DNA of 51,934 bases from JAMLHH01 sp037189845 (GTDB taxonomy: Bacteria > Bacteroidota > Bacteroidia > Chitinophagales > JADIYW01), in NCBI GenBank assembly GCA_037189845.1, contig JBBCIS010000011.1, forward strand, positions 1-51,934, read 5' to 3'. Positions 17,314 to 26,065 of this stretch are shown piece after piece. The notes under the pieces were generated by a model. The model was not told where the DNA came from. It ran no database searches and worked only from the letters and a program-made list of their open reading frames with translations. A program made the position numbers and the translations under genes. The first letter of the stretch is position 1; the number at the start of each line of letters is the position of its first letter.

Positions 17314-17522
17314 CTAAAATTTGGTATGAAAAATGGTTTGTTGGGTTTTGAGAGCTTCGTTTGTCTGTTGTAAAATTCCTTTTCCAATCAGGTCTTTAAT
17401 ATCTCTTAAAGCTGAGTCTGTAGAAGTTTTAGAAATTATTCGCCGCATTTTTGCGGTATTTGTTTTGGTTTTTTACCGCATGAGAAAAATGGAAGTTTCT
17501 ATGCTTAACTGATTTTCTCAAT
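17314..17522 (-). pseudogene. Remnant of a Fic-family C-terminal winged-helix region
   Basis: A 44-codon frame at 17448-17314 reads ISKTSTDSALRDIKDLIGKGILQQ, which resembles the C-terminal winged helix of Fic proteins (typically CSKDTALRDIxDLVEKGIL). The preceding expected segment KYRKNAA appears just upstream but in another frame, which indicates a frameshift, and stops interrupt both frames. No Fic HPFxxGNGR catalytic motif is found nearby. I read it as a decayed gene fragment. Assignment is by eye and modest. Confidence 0.4.
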
Positions 17523-17613
17523 TATCTAAGAGAAATTTTGAATAGCTCCTAAAACGCTATATTTCATTAGGAAGTCAGATTAGTTGCGAGACTATTCTTA
17601 TTGATGGAAGGAA

Positions 17614-18030
17614 CTATCTGATGGTCTTCAAGTAAGTTTCCGGCGTCATGATGGATAATTTACTTGTTTTATAATCTTTGATATTTCTTGTCACAACCAC
17701 TTTGATTTCGCCTGAAGTCTGAGCAGAAAAATTCTGGAGTGCATCTTCAAAATCTTTGAATTCTGAATGTAGTGCGTTCATAACAGCACTTTTATTGGTA
17801 GTCGTAACGTCGATGATGTTCATCAAGGCTTTTACGCTGTCAATGACTTTTTCGTGTTTGGCAGTTTTTCGGAGTAGGTAATATATGTTGCTAATAGAAA
17901 TGGAAGTAATATAACCAGCAATTTGTCCTTTTTCACAAAGACTCAAAATTTGTGAGGCTTCATCGGAAAATGGTTTTCTGTCAAAGAAAAAGTCAAGAAT
18001 GACATCTGTGTCAATCAGAATTTTATTCAT
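17614..18030 (-). CDS. PIN-domain toxin (VapC-like ribonuclease)
   Basis: This 138-residue PIN-domain protein begins MNKILIDTDVILDFFFDRKPF, with the first acidic Mg ligand (IDTDV) and the D-R-x-P-F signature of the PIN_3 group. Further acidic residues occur around KDFEDALQNFSA and the last in the RNIKDY segment. PIN toxins of type II systems are Mg-dependent endoribonucleases, usually cutting tRNA or rRNA. Its ATG overlaps the stop codon of the upstream antitoxin gene by one base (TAATG). Target RNA is unknown. Confidence 0.85.
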   Translation of the reverse strand: MNKILIDTDVILDFFFDRKPFSDEASQILSLCEKGQIAGYITSISISNIYYLLRKTAKHEKVIDSVKALMNIIDVTTTNKSAVMNALHSEFKDFEDALQNFSAQTSGEIKVVVTRNIKDYKTSKLSIMTPETYLKTIR

Positions 18031-18281
18031 TACAGATATTTTTTGGATAAGCTGTCAGTCAATTCTTCCTTATAATCAAAGTCTTTGGATATTTTGAAAG
18101 CTCCTCTCAAAGATTTTACTGTTGGAGTTAATTCTTCTTCATTATTTTCACTATCTCCATTTGTTAGTGCTTTCAGATAATTTTCAATCAAATCAGACAG
18201 ACTTCTATCTTTTTTTCGTGCATATTTTTTCGCCTTTTCGATGACGGACTGTTCTATTGTTAAAGTTAATTTCGTATTCAT
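18030..18281 (-). CDS. RHH antitoxin of the PIN toxin (DUF6364-like)
   Basis: MNTKLTLTIEQSVIEKAKKYARKKDRSLSDLIENYLKALTN is a ribbon-helix-helix DNA-binding domain of the DUF6364 type often paired with PIN_3 toxins. The C-terminal half (about 45-83) is charged and probably wraps the toxin. I chose the ATG at 18281 rather than the upstream start at 18302, because MNTKLTLTI begins directly with the DNA-contacting strand. It precedes and overlaps the toxin gene by one base, the usual order. Autoregulation by the antitoxin is expected from the family. Confidence 0.83.
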   Translation of the reverse strand: MNTKLTLTIEQSVIEKAKKYARKKDRSLSDLIENYLKALTNGDSENNEEELTPTVKSLRGAFKISKDFDYKEELTDSLSKKYL

Positions 18282-18465
18282 AATGCCATGTTTAAAAATC
18301 AATATACAAAATTAATCTTAAATACGTGCATTTTTTATTGTTTTTACACGTGTTTTATTTTGCGATTTTTTATTGCGTTTTGACTACAAGCAGAGCCTTA
18401 ATATGCTATTGATCAAGCTGTCTGGTTGTTTGTAGCATCCAATATTCCACTTCTCCTAGTTAGAA

Positions 18466-18600
18466 GCTCCGCTGGCTGAGGGATAGAACGGAGAATCACA
18501 CTCATAGCCACGTGGGTTTAACCCGTGGTGGTGAGGGAAGTCGTAGTGATAGCCCGACCCAATCCGCAACGATAGTGGAGGAATGGGGTAGCCCCTGATT
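18466..18600 (+). repeat. REP-like intergenic repeat, copy B
   Basis: GGATAGAACGGAGAATC (18481-18497) is shared base for base with copy A. A hairpin (CCACG, GGGTTTAACCC, CGTGG) follows in place of copy A's core, then GAAGTCGTAGTGATAGCCCGACCC. It sits between the toxin-antitoxin pair and leuS. The flanking intergenic sequence 18303-18465 shows no gene. Confidence 0.6.
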
Positions 18601-18668
18601 TTAAAGACCTGAGACAGAAGATTTAAGACTCAAGACTAATGAAACACGATATTTTCAATGTCTTTTGT

Positions 18669-18710
18669 CTATTGTCTGACGTCTAAAGTTCTATTGTCTG
18701 GCGTCTAAAA
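18669..18710 (+). repeat. 22-bp tandem repeat overlapping the leuS promoter
   Basis: CTATTGTCTGaCGTCTAAAg and CTATTGTCTGgCGTCTAAAa start 22 bp apart. The second unit supplies the TTG of the leuS -33 element. Confidence 0.7.
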
Positions 18711-18724
18711 AATCCGTACCTTTG
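18694..18724 (+). promoter_or_regulatory. leuS promoter
   Basis: TTG (18694-18696), a 20-bp spacer and TACCTTTG (18717-18724) fit the Bacteroidota promoter pattern, 25 bp upstream of the leuS start. Confidence 0.6.
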
Positions 18725-18749
18725 CGCACTTAAATTATAAAATCTCATC

Positions 18750-21700
18750 ATGCAGGAATTTGATTTTTCAATCATAGAGGCAGAAGCCCGAAAGAAATGG
18801 GCGGACAATGATGTTTACAAAGTCAATATAGATACGTCAAAACCTAAGTATTATGTGCTCGATATGTTCCCTTATCCTTCAGGTGCGGGATTGCACGTAG
18901 GGCATCCGCTGGGGTATATCGCATCTGATATTTTTTCAAGATATAAAAGGCTGAAAGGTTTCAATGTGCTGCATCCGATGGGATTTGATGCATTTGGTCT
19001 CCCGGCGGAGCAATATGCTATCCAGACGGGTCAGCATCCTGCAAAAACGACGATAGAAAATATCGCTACTTATAAAAGACAGCTGGATAAAATCGGTTTT
19101 TCGTATGACTGGTCACGTGAAGTGGTCACGAGCGAACCGGAATATTACCGCTGGACGCAATGGATTTTTATACAGCTATTTAACAGCTGGTATGATAAAT
19201 CGGCTGAAAAGGCAAGAAATATCTCTGAGTTGACAGCGATTTTTGCTCAGTCAGGAAATACAGATTTACAGGCGGCATGTGATGAGAAAACTGCTGAATT
19301 TACTGCTGAAGAATGGACATCTTTTTCTGAAAAACAACAACAGGAAATCCTGATGCAGTATCGTCTGGCCTATCAGAGCTATGCTTTGGTGAACTGGTGT
19401 CCGGCTTTAGGGACTGTACTGGCAAATGATGAAATCGTCAACGGTGTTTCTGAGCGTGGAGGTCATCCGGTAGAGCGCAAAAAAATGTCGCAATGGTTTC
19501 TGCGCATCACGGCTTATGCTGAAAGATTGTTGCAGGGATTAGATACGCTGGACTGGTCGGATTCTATGAAAGAAATGCAGCGCAACTGGATAGGCAAATC
19601 TATCGGTGCGATGGTGAGCTTCCCGTTGGAAGGGCATAATGCAGATGTAGAAGTTTTCACGACGAGAGTAGATACCATCTTCGGAGTATCTTTCTTAGTG
19701 ATAGCACCAGAGCATGATCTGGTCAGTCAAATCACTACTCCTGAATATGCGGAAGCGGTAGATGCGTACAAAAAAGTATGTGCTGCGAAATCGGATATCG
19801 AACGCCAACAGGAAAAAGTGGTCAGTGGTCAGTTTACCGGAGCTTATGTCACCAATCCGTTGAATGGAGCGAAAGTTCCTGTATTCATTGCGGATTATGT
19901 GTTGGCAGGTTATGGTACGGGTGCGGTGATGGCGGTGCCGAGCGGTGACCAGAGAGACTTTTCATTTGCAAGAAAATTTGATTTACCAATCATCCAGATT
20001 CTGGATGCACAGAAAAATACTGAAGAGGAAGCAGACCCGACGAAAGACGGGAAATATGTCAATTCTGATTTTATCAATGGTATGACGTATAGCGAAGCTG
20101 TACCTGCGGTGATAGCCGAACTGGAAAAATTGGGCAAGGGCTACGGCAAAGTCAATTTCCGTATGCGGGATGCGGGATTCAGCCGTCAGAGATATTGGGG
20201 CGAACCGTTCCCGGTGTATTATGACCAGGACGGCATCGTGCGTGTATTAGACGAAACCGAATTGCCGTTGACATTGCCTACGGTAGAAGATTTCAAGCCG
20301 ACTGCTGATGGCCGTTCTCCACTGGCAAATGCACCTGAATGGGTGAATGCTCTGGGTGATGGCAAAACAAGAGAAACGGATACCATGCCGGCATTTGCGG
20401 GCAGTAGCTGGTACTTTTTAAGATATATGGACCCGAAAAACGAAGAAGCATTTGTAGGTCAGGAAGCACAGGCATACTGGCAGGATGTGGATTTGTATAT
20501 CGGTGGTACGGAACACGCAGTGGGTCACTTATTATATAGTAGATTCTGGCACAAATTCTTTAAGGATAATAACTGGGTCAGTACTGAAGAACCATTCAAA
20601 AAATTGGTGAATCAGGGGATGATTCAGGGAAGAAGTAATTTTATTTATAAAGCTGTAGTTATTAATAATGTTACTCCAAAGGACGTGAAATCTAAATCTC
20701 ATTTAAAACACAATATTCATTCTCCGATTGTAGCAATTTCTAAAAATGTATATCTAAAACTAAAAAAACTTTCCAATCAAGAATTATCAAGTTTAACTCA
20801 AGAAGAGGAGTTGGAGTACAAAGAAATATTACATAAAATTTCAGAAGTGGAAAGTAATATAAACGAGTTTTATAAAACACATGATATTGCTCATCAGGGG
20901 ACGTATTCTGTTCCAAATTTTCCTGAAAACTATATAAGGACACATATTGATGTTAATGTTGTTGACAATGATAAAATTAATATCAATAAGCTTCTTGCTA
21001 AAAAGAATAAATTAGACAATTACTTTTTTATAACAGATTCAGAAGGGAACATTGAGTGTGATTGGGAAGTAGAAAAAATGTCTAAATCCAAGTTCAATGT
21101 AGTGAACCCGGATGACATGATAGCTCAGTACGGCGCAGATACCTTCCGTATGTTTGAGATGTTCCTCGGACCTATCGAAGCGCACAAACCATGGGATACC
21201 AACGGTATCGAAGGGGTGAGTAAGTTCGTTAGGAAAGTATGGAGATTGTACAACTTTGATGAAGCTGGAAACCCTACTGTCAAAGAAGAAGCTTCTAAAG
21301 ATGAATTGAAAGTATTGCACAAAGCTATCAAGAAAGTAACGGACGATATCGAGCGTTTTTCTTTCAATACGGCTGTGAGTGCATTGATGATAGCAGTGAA
21401 TGATTTCGGAAAGCTGACTCCGCTGAGCAGGACGACTTTGGAAACAATTCCTGTATTGATGGCTCCTTTAGCTCCGTTTATCGCAGAAGCATTGTGGACG
21501 AGAATGGGCAAGGAAGGAACGGTATTCGATGCAGCTTTCCCATTGTTTGATGAGAAAAATCTGGTAGAGGACAATGTATTGTATCCTGTATCTATCAATG
21601 GTAAAGTCCGTGTCAAGCTGGAAGTTTCCGCTTCATTGAATTCCAAAGAAGTAGAAGAATTAGTACTTGGAGAAGCAGATGTACAAAAATGGCTGGAAGG

Positions 21701-21758
21701 CAAATCTCCTAAAAAAGTGATTGTAGTGCCGGGCAGGATTGTGAATATTGTTTTGTAG
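18750..21758 (+). CDS. leuS: Leucyl-tRNA synthetase with enlarged insertion
   Basis: LeuRS charges tRNA-Leu. The Rossmann fold carries HVGH (residues 49-52) and VEKMSKSKFNVVNPD (KMSKS near 776). The CP1 editing domain lies at about 280-480, with TTRVDTIFG and YGTGAVMAVPSGDQRD. The anticodon-binding and C-terminal domains follow. At 1002 residues it is about 60-80 longer than I expect for Bacteroidota LeuRS. The extra length is in the leucine-specific region just before KMSKS (about residues 633-730), where relatives as I recall them have only some 20 residues between the GRSNF-Y and HxDxN motifs. DNA there (about 20640-21060) is much more A/T-rich than both flanks. Catalytic motifs are intact, so the enzyme is probably active. 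The insertion looks like a separately acquired or rapidly evolving segment. Confidence 0.95.
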   Translation: MQEFDFSIIEAEARKKWADNDVYKVNIDTSKPKYYVLDMFPYPSGAGLHVGHPLGYIASDIFSRYKRLKGFNVLHPMGFDAFGLPAEQYAIQTGQHPAKTTIENIATYKRQLDKIGFSYDWSREVVTSEPEYYRWTQWIFIQLFNSWYDKSAEKARNISELTAIFAQSGNTDLQAACDEKTAEFTAEEWTSFSEKQQQEILMQYRLAYQSYALVNWCPALGTVLANDEIVNGVSERGGHPVERKKMSQWFLRITAYAERLLQGLDTLDWSDSMKEMQRNWIGKSIGAMVSFPLEGHNADVEVFTTRVDTIFGVSFLVIAPEHDLVSQITTPEYAEAVDAYKKVCAAKSDIERQQEKVVSGQFTGAYVTNPLNGAKVPVFIADYVLAGYGTGAVMAVPSGDQRDFSFARKFDLPIIQILDAQKNTEEEADPTKDGKYVNSDFINGMTYSEAVPAVIAELEKLGKGYGKVNFRMRDAGFSRQRYWGEPFPVYYDQDGIVRVLDETELPLTLPTVEDFKPTADGRSPLANAPEWVNALGDGKTRETDTMPAFAGSSWYFLRYMDPKNEEAFVGQEAQAYWQDVDLYIGGTEHAVGHLLYSRFWHKFFKDNNWVSTEEPFKKLVNQGMIQGRSNFIYKAVVINNVTPKDVKSKSHLKHNIHSPIVAISKNVYLKLKKLSNQELSSLTQEEELEYKEILHKISEVESNINEFYKTHDIAHQGTYSVPNFPENYIRTHIDVNVVDNDKININKLLAKKNKLDNYFFITDSEGNIECDWEVEKMSKSKFNVVNPDDMIAQYGADTFRMFEMFLGPIEAHKPWDTNGIEGVSKFVRKVWRLYNFDEAGNPTVKEEASKDELKVLHKAIKKVTDDIERFSFNTAVSALMIAVNDFGKLTPLSRTTLETIPVLMAPLAPFIAEALWTRMGKEGTVFDAAFPLFDEKNLVEDNVLYPVSINGKVRVKLEVSASLNSKEVEELVLGEADVQKWLEGKSPKKVIVVPGRIVNIVL

Positions 21759-21970
21759 TATTGACGATTGTAGATTTTTGATTGACGAATAAGCTGACAC
21801 AACCGATAATCTGTCTGAACTGTGATTTAGTTGATTTTCATGATAGCTATGATTTTTAGAGAATGTCATACAAATCAAAACAATCTCAGGAATCATAGTT
21901 CTGACGAAATGAGGCGAAAGCTGTACTAAACAATAATAGTAGTTAAAATCAACAAGTGATTTTTATAGTT

Positions 21971-22002
21971 AGGAAAGGCGCAGAGCAATCTGTGTCTTTT
22001 TT
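21971..22002 (+). terminator. Repeated GCAA-loop terminator, copy 1
   Basis: GGCGCAGA-GCAA-TCTGTGTC followed by a T-run. Essentially the same element occurs at 24695-24726 and 26036-26065. It lies 213 bp after the leuS stop, just before the next gene's promoter. Confidence 0.7.
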
Positions 22003-22032
22003 ATTTCAAAAAATATCAGATTCGTTTTTTAG

Positions 22033-22040
22033 TATATTCG
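22033..22040 (+). promoter_or_regulatory. -7 element of the second T9SS gene
   Basis: TATATTCG, seven of eight matches to TAnnTTTG, lies 16 bp before the start codon and just downstream of a repeated terminator. Confidence 0.45.
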
Positions 22041-22056
22041 TGCAAACTTTCAAAAT

Positions 22057-24672
22057 ATGAGGTCTGTTTTTACTTTATTGTTGTTTTGTTTATTGGGATT
22101 TCAGGCGAAAGCTCAGTGGGTGGATTTGCCGGGTTATGAGTATGCAACAGGTTTATGTATTCGCTTAGATTCGGCTAGAAGTATGTATCAGATAGATACT
22201 TCGTGTTCAAATAGTATTACTTCTGAAAACTTAAACATATCCCCAAAAAAGGAATTGGAAGTTGACAAAGCCTTACACATATTAGAGTATTATAAATACA
22301 CAGATAGTATTACTCTTGAATTTACGAATTACTTGAGAAGGGATAGTATCATTCATTGCGATTTTAAAAATTTCAGCCAAAATCTAAAACATCTTACACT
22401 CCATTCTACTTTTTATGGATTAGGAACAGGAAAACCTAATTATTTAATCATAAGAAACTTACCAAATTCAATTGTAAACTTGGAAATCCACACTACTAAA
22501 TTTGATGGTTATGATATTGATAGATGGCCAACTGATTTGACAAATTTAATAGTATCAGAGTATATTGTGGGAGATGTGATTGGAAATTTTGCTATTAATC
22601 TTGAATTTCCTGAAACATTAAATTTCCTTCAATTGGAGGTGCCGGGAAAAAGAATCTCCTTTAATTTGCCCGATAATTTAAAAATTTTAGTACTATATGT
22701 TTTTGATTTTGACTACAAAAGATTGGAAAATTTACGCTTGTTAGAAGAGGTAGTTTTTTGGGATGTTAAAGATGAAATAAATAATGCTACAGATTTTAGT
22801 TTAAGTAATCCTAGTTTAAAATTATTGTCTCTTGCAAATGTTTATACAGGAGTTCCTACAGGTAAACGACAAGAACTCAATATTCTTAAATTACCAAAAG
22901 ATATCAAAGAATTACATCTGTATGACTATGCAATAAATGACTTTGAAATATCAGATTCTTTAAAAATGTTCTTTCTTGCTTCTGTAAGTGTTTCTCCCGT
23001 TTTTTTTCAACTTTTACCAGACCGTATTGAGAAGCTATTCATAAATAATGTTACTGGAGTAGATGTAATCGATAAATTCCCAAAACAGTTGAAATATTTG
23101 AATCTACGAAGAATGAATATTCCATCAATTCCTGATTTTACAGAACAACTTGACTCTATTTATTTAAGTGATATTACAACTCTTAAATGTCTTCCTGTCT
23201 TTCCTAAAAATTTAAAACTTTTTGAAGGTAGAAATTTGGGTGCAATTACCTGTATTCCAAATGAAACCCGGTATGTGAAAGCCACAGAAGCATGGCCTGT
23301 ATGTACTGATAATCAATTTATATGTAATGCAGATGAGTATACTATTTTGAGTGGTACAGTCTATTATGACATGAACAAAAACGGAGTGAAAGATGCCGGA
23401 GAGGTTCCTGTATATGGAGGAGTTTTATCTCTCAATGAAGAAACTTTTGCTACAACCAACAAAGACGGAATTTACAAGCTGATATTAAGAGAACCAGGAA
23501 CATTTGAAATAAAAGCAAATTCTAATCATCCTAATGTTTCAGCTATATTGCCAGCCGTCAAAACCATAGTTTATGACGAAAATTATGTGAATGATTCCGT
23601 TCATTTTCTGATACAGATAGATGATGTAAAAGATTTAAAAATCACAGGAACCAATCTGGTCGCACGTCCGGGAATGCAAACATCAGTAACTGCCTTTGCA
23701 GAAAATCTGGGAATTAATGACCTTTCTGATGTAACAGTCAAAATCAAAAAACCAAAGGACTGGTCATTAGAAAGTGCTACACCGGCAGGTTATAGAACTG
23801 ATAACGATACCATCATCTGGGAAAATGTAAATCTCGCTAAACTGACTAATACATCATTTAAAGTTCAGACTCAGCTTCCAGCTACAGCTACCATCTTAGG
23901 TAACCCATATCAATACGAAATGTGGGTGAGCTCAGCAAGTCAGACAGATGCAACACCATCTGATAATTATTACACTATTTCAGATATCATTATGGGCAGC
24001 TACGACCCTAATGATAAGATTGTCAACTACACATCTCTGACTCCTGAAAATTCCAATGCGCAGGAACTGGTTTATACCATCCGTTTCCAGAATACAGGAA
24101 CTGATACCGCATTTAAGGTAATCGTAGTCGATACAATCATTGGCAACCTCGCCCCTTCAAGTATCAGAGTATTAGGAGCAAGCCATGATTTCACATGGGA
24201 ATATACCGGACAGGGCATTGCTGCATTTACTTTTGACAATATCCTTTTACCGGACAGTAATGTGAATGAACCTGCATCGCATGGGTTTGTAACTTTGGCA
24301 GTGAAAGCGAATAAAGACTTGGCTGTAGGTGATAGTATTTATAACAGAGCAGGAATTTATTTTGACTTCAACGAACCTGTGATTACAAACAAAGCCTTGA
24401 CGAGAATTGCAACTGTTACTTCCGTTTATACTCAAACCAATACCTCTTTGAAAATCTATCCGAATCCTGCAAAAGACAAGGTTCGGGTAGAGTGGTCTTC
24501 CAACGAAAGAGCTACATTGAGATTGATGGATATTTCAGGTAAAGTAATACAATCACAAACTTTGAATCAAAACTATTCAGATATTGATGTGAGCAGATTG
24601 TCTAAAGGCATGTATCTGATACAGGTGCAATCAGCAGAAGGTCTGTCGGTAGGAAAACTACTGATACAATAA
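22057..24672 (+). CDS. Secreted leucine-rich-repeat-like protein with type IX sorting domain
   Basis: 871 residues with signal peptide MRSVFTLLLFCLLGFQAKAQ. Residues about 50-400 carry irregular leucine-rich repeats (LPNSIVNLEIH, FPKQLKYLNLRRMNIPSIPDF). An SdrD/CNA-B-like beta domain follows (SGTVYYDMNKNGVKDAGEVPVYGG, about 430-510), then a DUF11-like domain and a DUF7619-like domain with intact GSYDPNDK and ELVYTIRFQNTGTDTAF. The C-terminal Por sorting domain reads LKIYPNPAKDKVRVEW...LSKGMYLIQVQSAEG. It is exported through type IX secretion, probably as a surface or matrix protein with a binding role. The LRR half is visibly more A/T-rich than the C-terminal half, which may reflect domain shuffling. 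It is a paralogue of the 12939 protein. Confidence 0.88.
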   Translation: MRSVFTLLLFCLLGFQAKAQWVDLPGYEYATGLCIRLDSARSMYQIDTSCSNSITSENLNISPKKELEVDKALHILEYYKYTDSITLEFTNYLRRDSIIHCDFKNFSQNLKHLTLHSTFYGLGTGKPNYLIIRNLPNSIVNLEIHTTKFDGYDIDRWPTDLTNLIVSEYIVGDVIGNFAINLEFPETLNFLQLEVPGKRISFNLPDNLKILVLYVFDFDYKRLENLRLLEEVVFWDVKDEINNATDFSLSNPSLKLLSLANVYTGVPTGKRQELNILKLPKDIKELHLYDYAINDFEISDSLKMFFLASVSVSPVFFQLLPDRIEKLFINNVTGVDVIDKFPKQLKYLNLRRMNIPSIPDFTEQLDSIYLSDITTLKCLPVFPKNLKLFEGRNLGAITCIPNETRYVKATEAWPVCTDNQFICNADEYTILSGTVYYDMNKNGVKDAGEVPVYGGVLSLNEETFATTNKDGIYKLILREPGTFEIKANSNHPNVSAILPAVKTIVYDENYVNDSVHFLIQIDDVKDLKITGTNLVARPGMQTSVTAFAENLGINDLSDVTVKIKKPKDWSLESATPAGYRTDNDTIIWENVNLAKLTNTSFKVQTQLPATATILGNPYQYEMWVSSASQTDATPSDNYYTISDIIMGSYDPNDKIVNYTSLTPENSNAQELVYTIRFQNTGTDTAFKVIVVDTIIGNLAPSSIRVLGASHDFTWEYTGQGIAAFTFDNILLPDSNVNEPASHGFVTLAVKANKDLAVGDSIYNRAGIYFDFNEPVITNKALTRIATVTSVYTQTNTSLKIYPNPAKDKVRVEWSSNERATLRLMDISGKVIQSQTLNQNYSDIDVSRLSKGMYLIQVQSAEGLSVGKLLIQ

Positions 24673-24694
24673 ACTCAAATTTAAAAGACAATAA

Positions 24695-24726
24695 AGGAAA
24701 GGCGCAGAGCAATCTGCGTCTTTTTT
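24695..24726 (+). terminator. Repeated GCAA-loop terminator, copy 2
   Basis: GGAAAGGCGCAGAGCAATCT continuing into GCGTC and a T-run, 23 bp after the T9SS gene stop. The core differs from copy 1 by a single base. Confidence 0.85.
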
Positions 24727-24829
24727 GTTATACGTTGTCCTAAACAGGCTACAAAAAGTAAAGTTGTTTTTGAATATCAATGATGACCTTTTTGAAATCA
24801 TTACGATATAGACATAAAACAAGCACATT

Positions 24830-26017
24830 ATGAAAAATTACAGATTACTTACAAAGTGGGGTTTCGCTATGATGTTTTGCATAGCTTTAATCGGGTGTAG
24901 CAAAGACAAGGAAGAGAAAGAAGAGAAAGAAATTCCCGGGATAAAACAGAAAGATATTGCATTGGTAGATGATAAGGTGGCTGAATTTATGACTAAATAC
25001 AATATTCCGGGTCTGACACTGGCAGTTACAAAAAATGAAAAGCTGGTCTACGTAAAAGCTTATGGATATGCAGATACAGAAGCCAATGAAAAAGCAACTA
25101 TCACGCATCTTTTCCGGGTGGGCAGTGTTTCGAAACCTATAACTTCCATAGCTATTTTTAAATTAATTGATGAAGGAAAGCTTACACTGGATGCAAAAGT
25201 ATTTGGTGAAGGAGCGGTTCTGGGCACTACTTATGGTGAGTCTGCCGCGTACACAACAAACTTAAAGAGCATCACCGTAAGACATTTACTGAACCATACT
25301 TCCGGCGCCTGGACAAATACAACGAATGACCCTCTTCCGCAACAGCCAACACTCAATAATGCTCAACTATTATCATGGGTCATTAACAATCATCCTGTGA
25401 CCAGAGAGCCGGGTACTTTTTATGCATATTCTAATTTTGGTTACTTTTTGTTGGGACAGATTATTGAAAAAGTATCCGGTAAAACTTATGAACAATATAT
25501 TAAAGAATCAGTTCTTGCACCTATTGGTATTACGTCCATGAAAATCAGCAGCGCAACCCTGGCACAAAGACAACCTAATGAAGTGAAATTTTATTTTTCT
25601 GGTATGGCAGGAGATGTTGATCCTTATTCAGAGAATCTAAACAGGATTGCCGCGGCGGGAGGATGGGTAGCTTCCGCAAAAGATCTGACAAAGCTGTTGT
25701 GTTATGTAGATGGGTTCAGTAACAGAAAAGATATTTTAAGTAATTCGTCCATCACAGCTATGACTACTGTTCCAACCCTTTCTAATTATACACAATATGC
25801 TGCCGGCTGGACTGTAGTATCACCTTACTGGGAGCATTTTGGTAGTATTTCCGGTGGCTATTCTGTATTAGCACGCAATGGTAAAGATGCCATAAATGTA
25901 GCCATTATCATGAATAAGAGAGGTATCTCCAGTATCAGAACAGACCTCAACAACCTTTGCTGGGATGGCATAGCAACGAATGCTGAGATAAACTGGCAGG
26001 ATATTGACCAGTTTTAA
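24830..26017 (+). CDS. Lipoprotein serine hydrolase, class C beta-lactamase family
   Basis: 395 residues with a lipoprotein signal; the lipobox LIGC places the acylated Cys near 23, followed by a Lys/Glu-rich linker. The beta-lactamase/DD-peptidase fold shows SVSK (Ser near 99, Lys near 102) as the SxxK motif and AYSNFG as the YxN motif, with a GGYSVLARNG segment where the KTG-like third motif would be. Family members include penicillin-binding carboxypeptidases, esterases and D-amino-acid amidases. The substrate is not evident and drug resistance should not be assumed. It stands alone between two copies of the repeated terminator. Confidence 0.87.
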   Translation: MKNYRLLTKWGFAMMFCIALIGCSKDKEEKEEKEIPGIKQKDIALVDDKVAEFMTKYNIPGLTLAVTKNEKLVYVKAYGYADTEANEKATITHLFRVGSVSKPITSIAIFKLIDEGKLTLDAKVFGEGAVLGTTYGESAAYTTNLKSITVRHLLNHTSGAWTNTTNDPLPQQPTLNNAQLLSWVINNHPVTREPGTFYAYSNFGYFLLGQIIEKVSGKTYEQYIKESVLAPIGITSMKISSATLAQRQPNEVKFYFSGMAGDVDPYSENLNRIAAAGGWVASAKDLTKLLCYVDGFSNRKDILSNSSITAMTTVPTLSNYTQYAAGWTVVSPYWEHFGSISGGYSVLARNGKDAINVAIIMNKRGISSIRTDLNNLCWDGIATNAEINWQDIDQF

Positions 26018-26035
26018 ATAGATATTATCTCACTT

Positions 26036-26065
26036 GAAAGGCGCAGAGCAATCTGCGTCTTTTTA
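26036..26065 (+). terminator. Repeated GCAA-loop terminator, copy 3
   Basis: GAAAGGCGCAGAGCAATCTG, CGTC and a T-run, 19 bp after the serine hydrolase stop. Identical in its core to copy 2. It reaches the 3' end of the convergent PH-domain gene. Confidence 0.85.

Noticed and set aside
21125..21802. 225-residue open frame antisense to leuS
   Set aside because: It lies opposite the conserved LeuRS C-terminal region, has no recognisable domain and fits as a shadow of the real gene.
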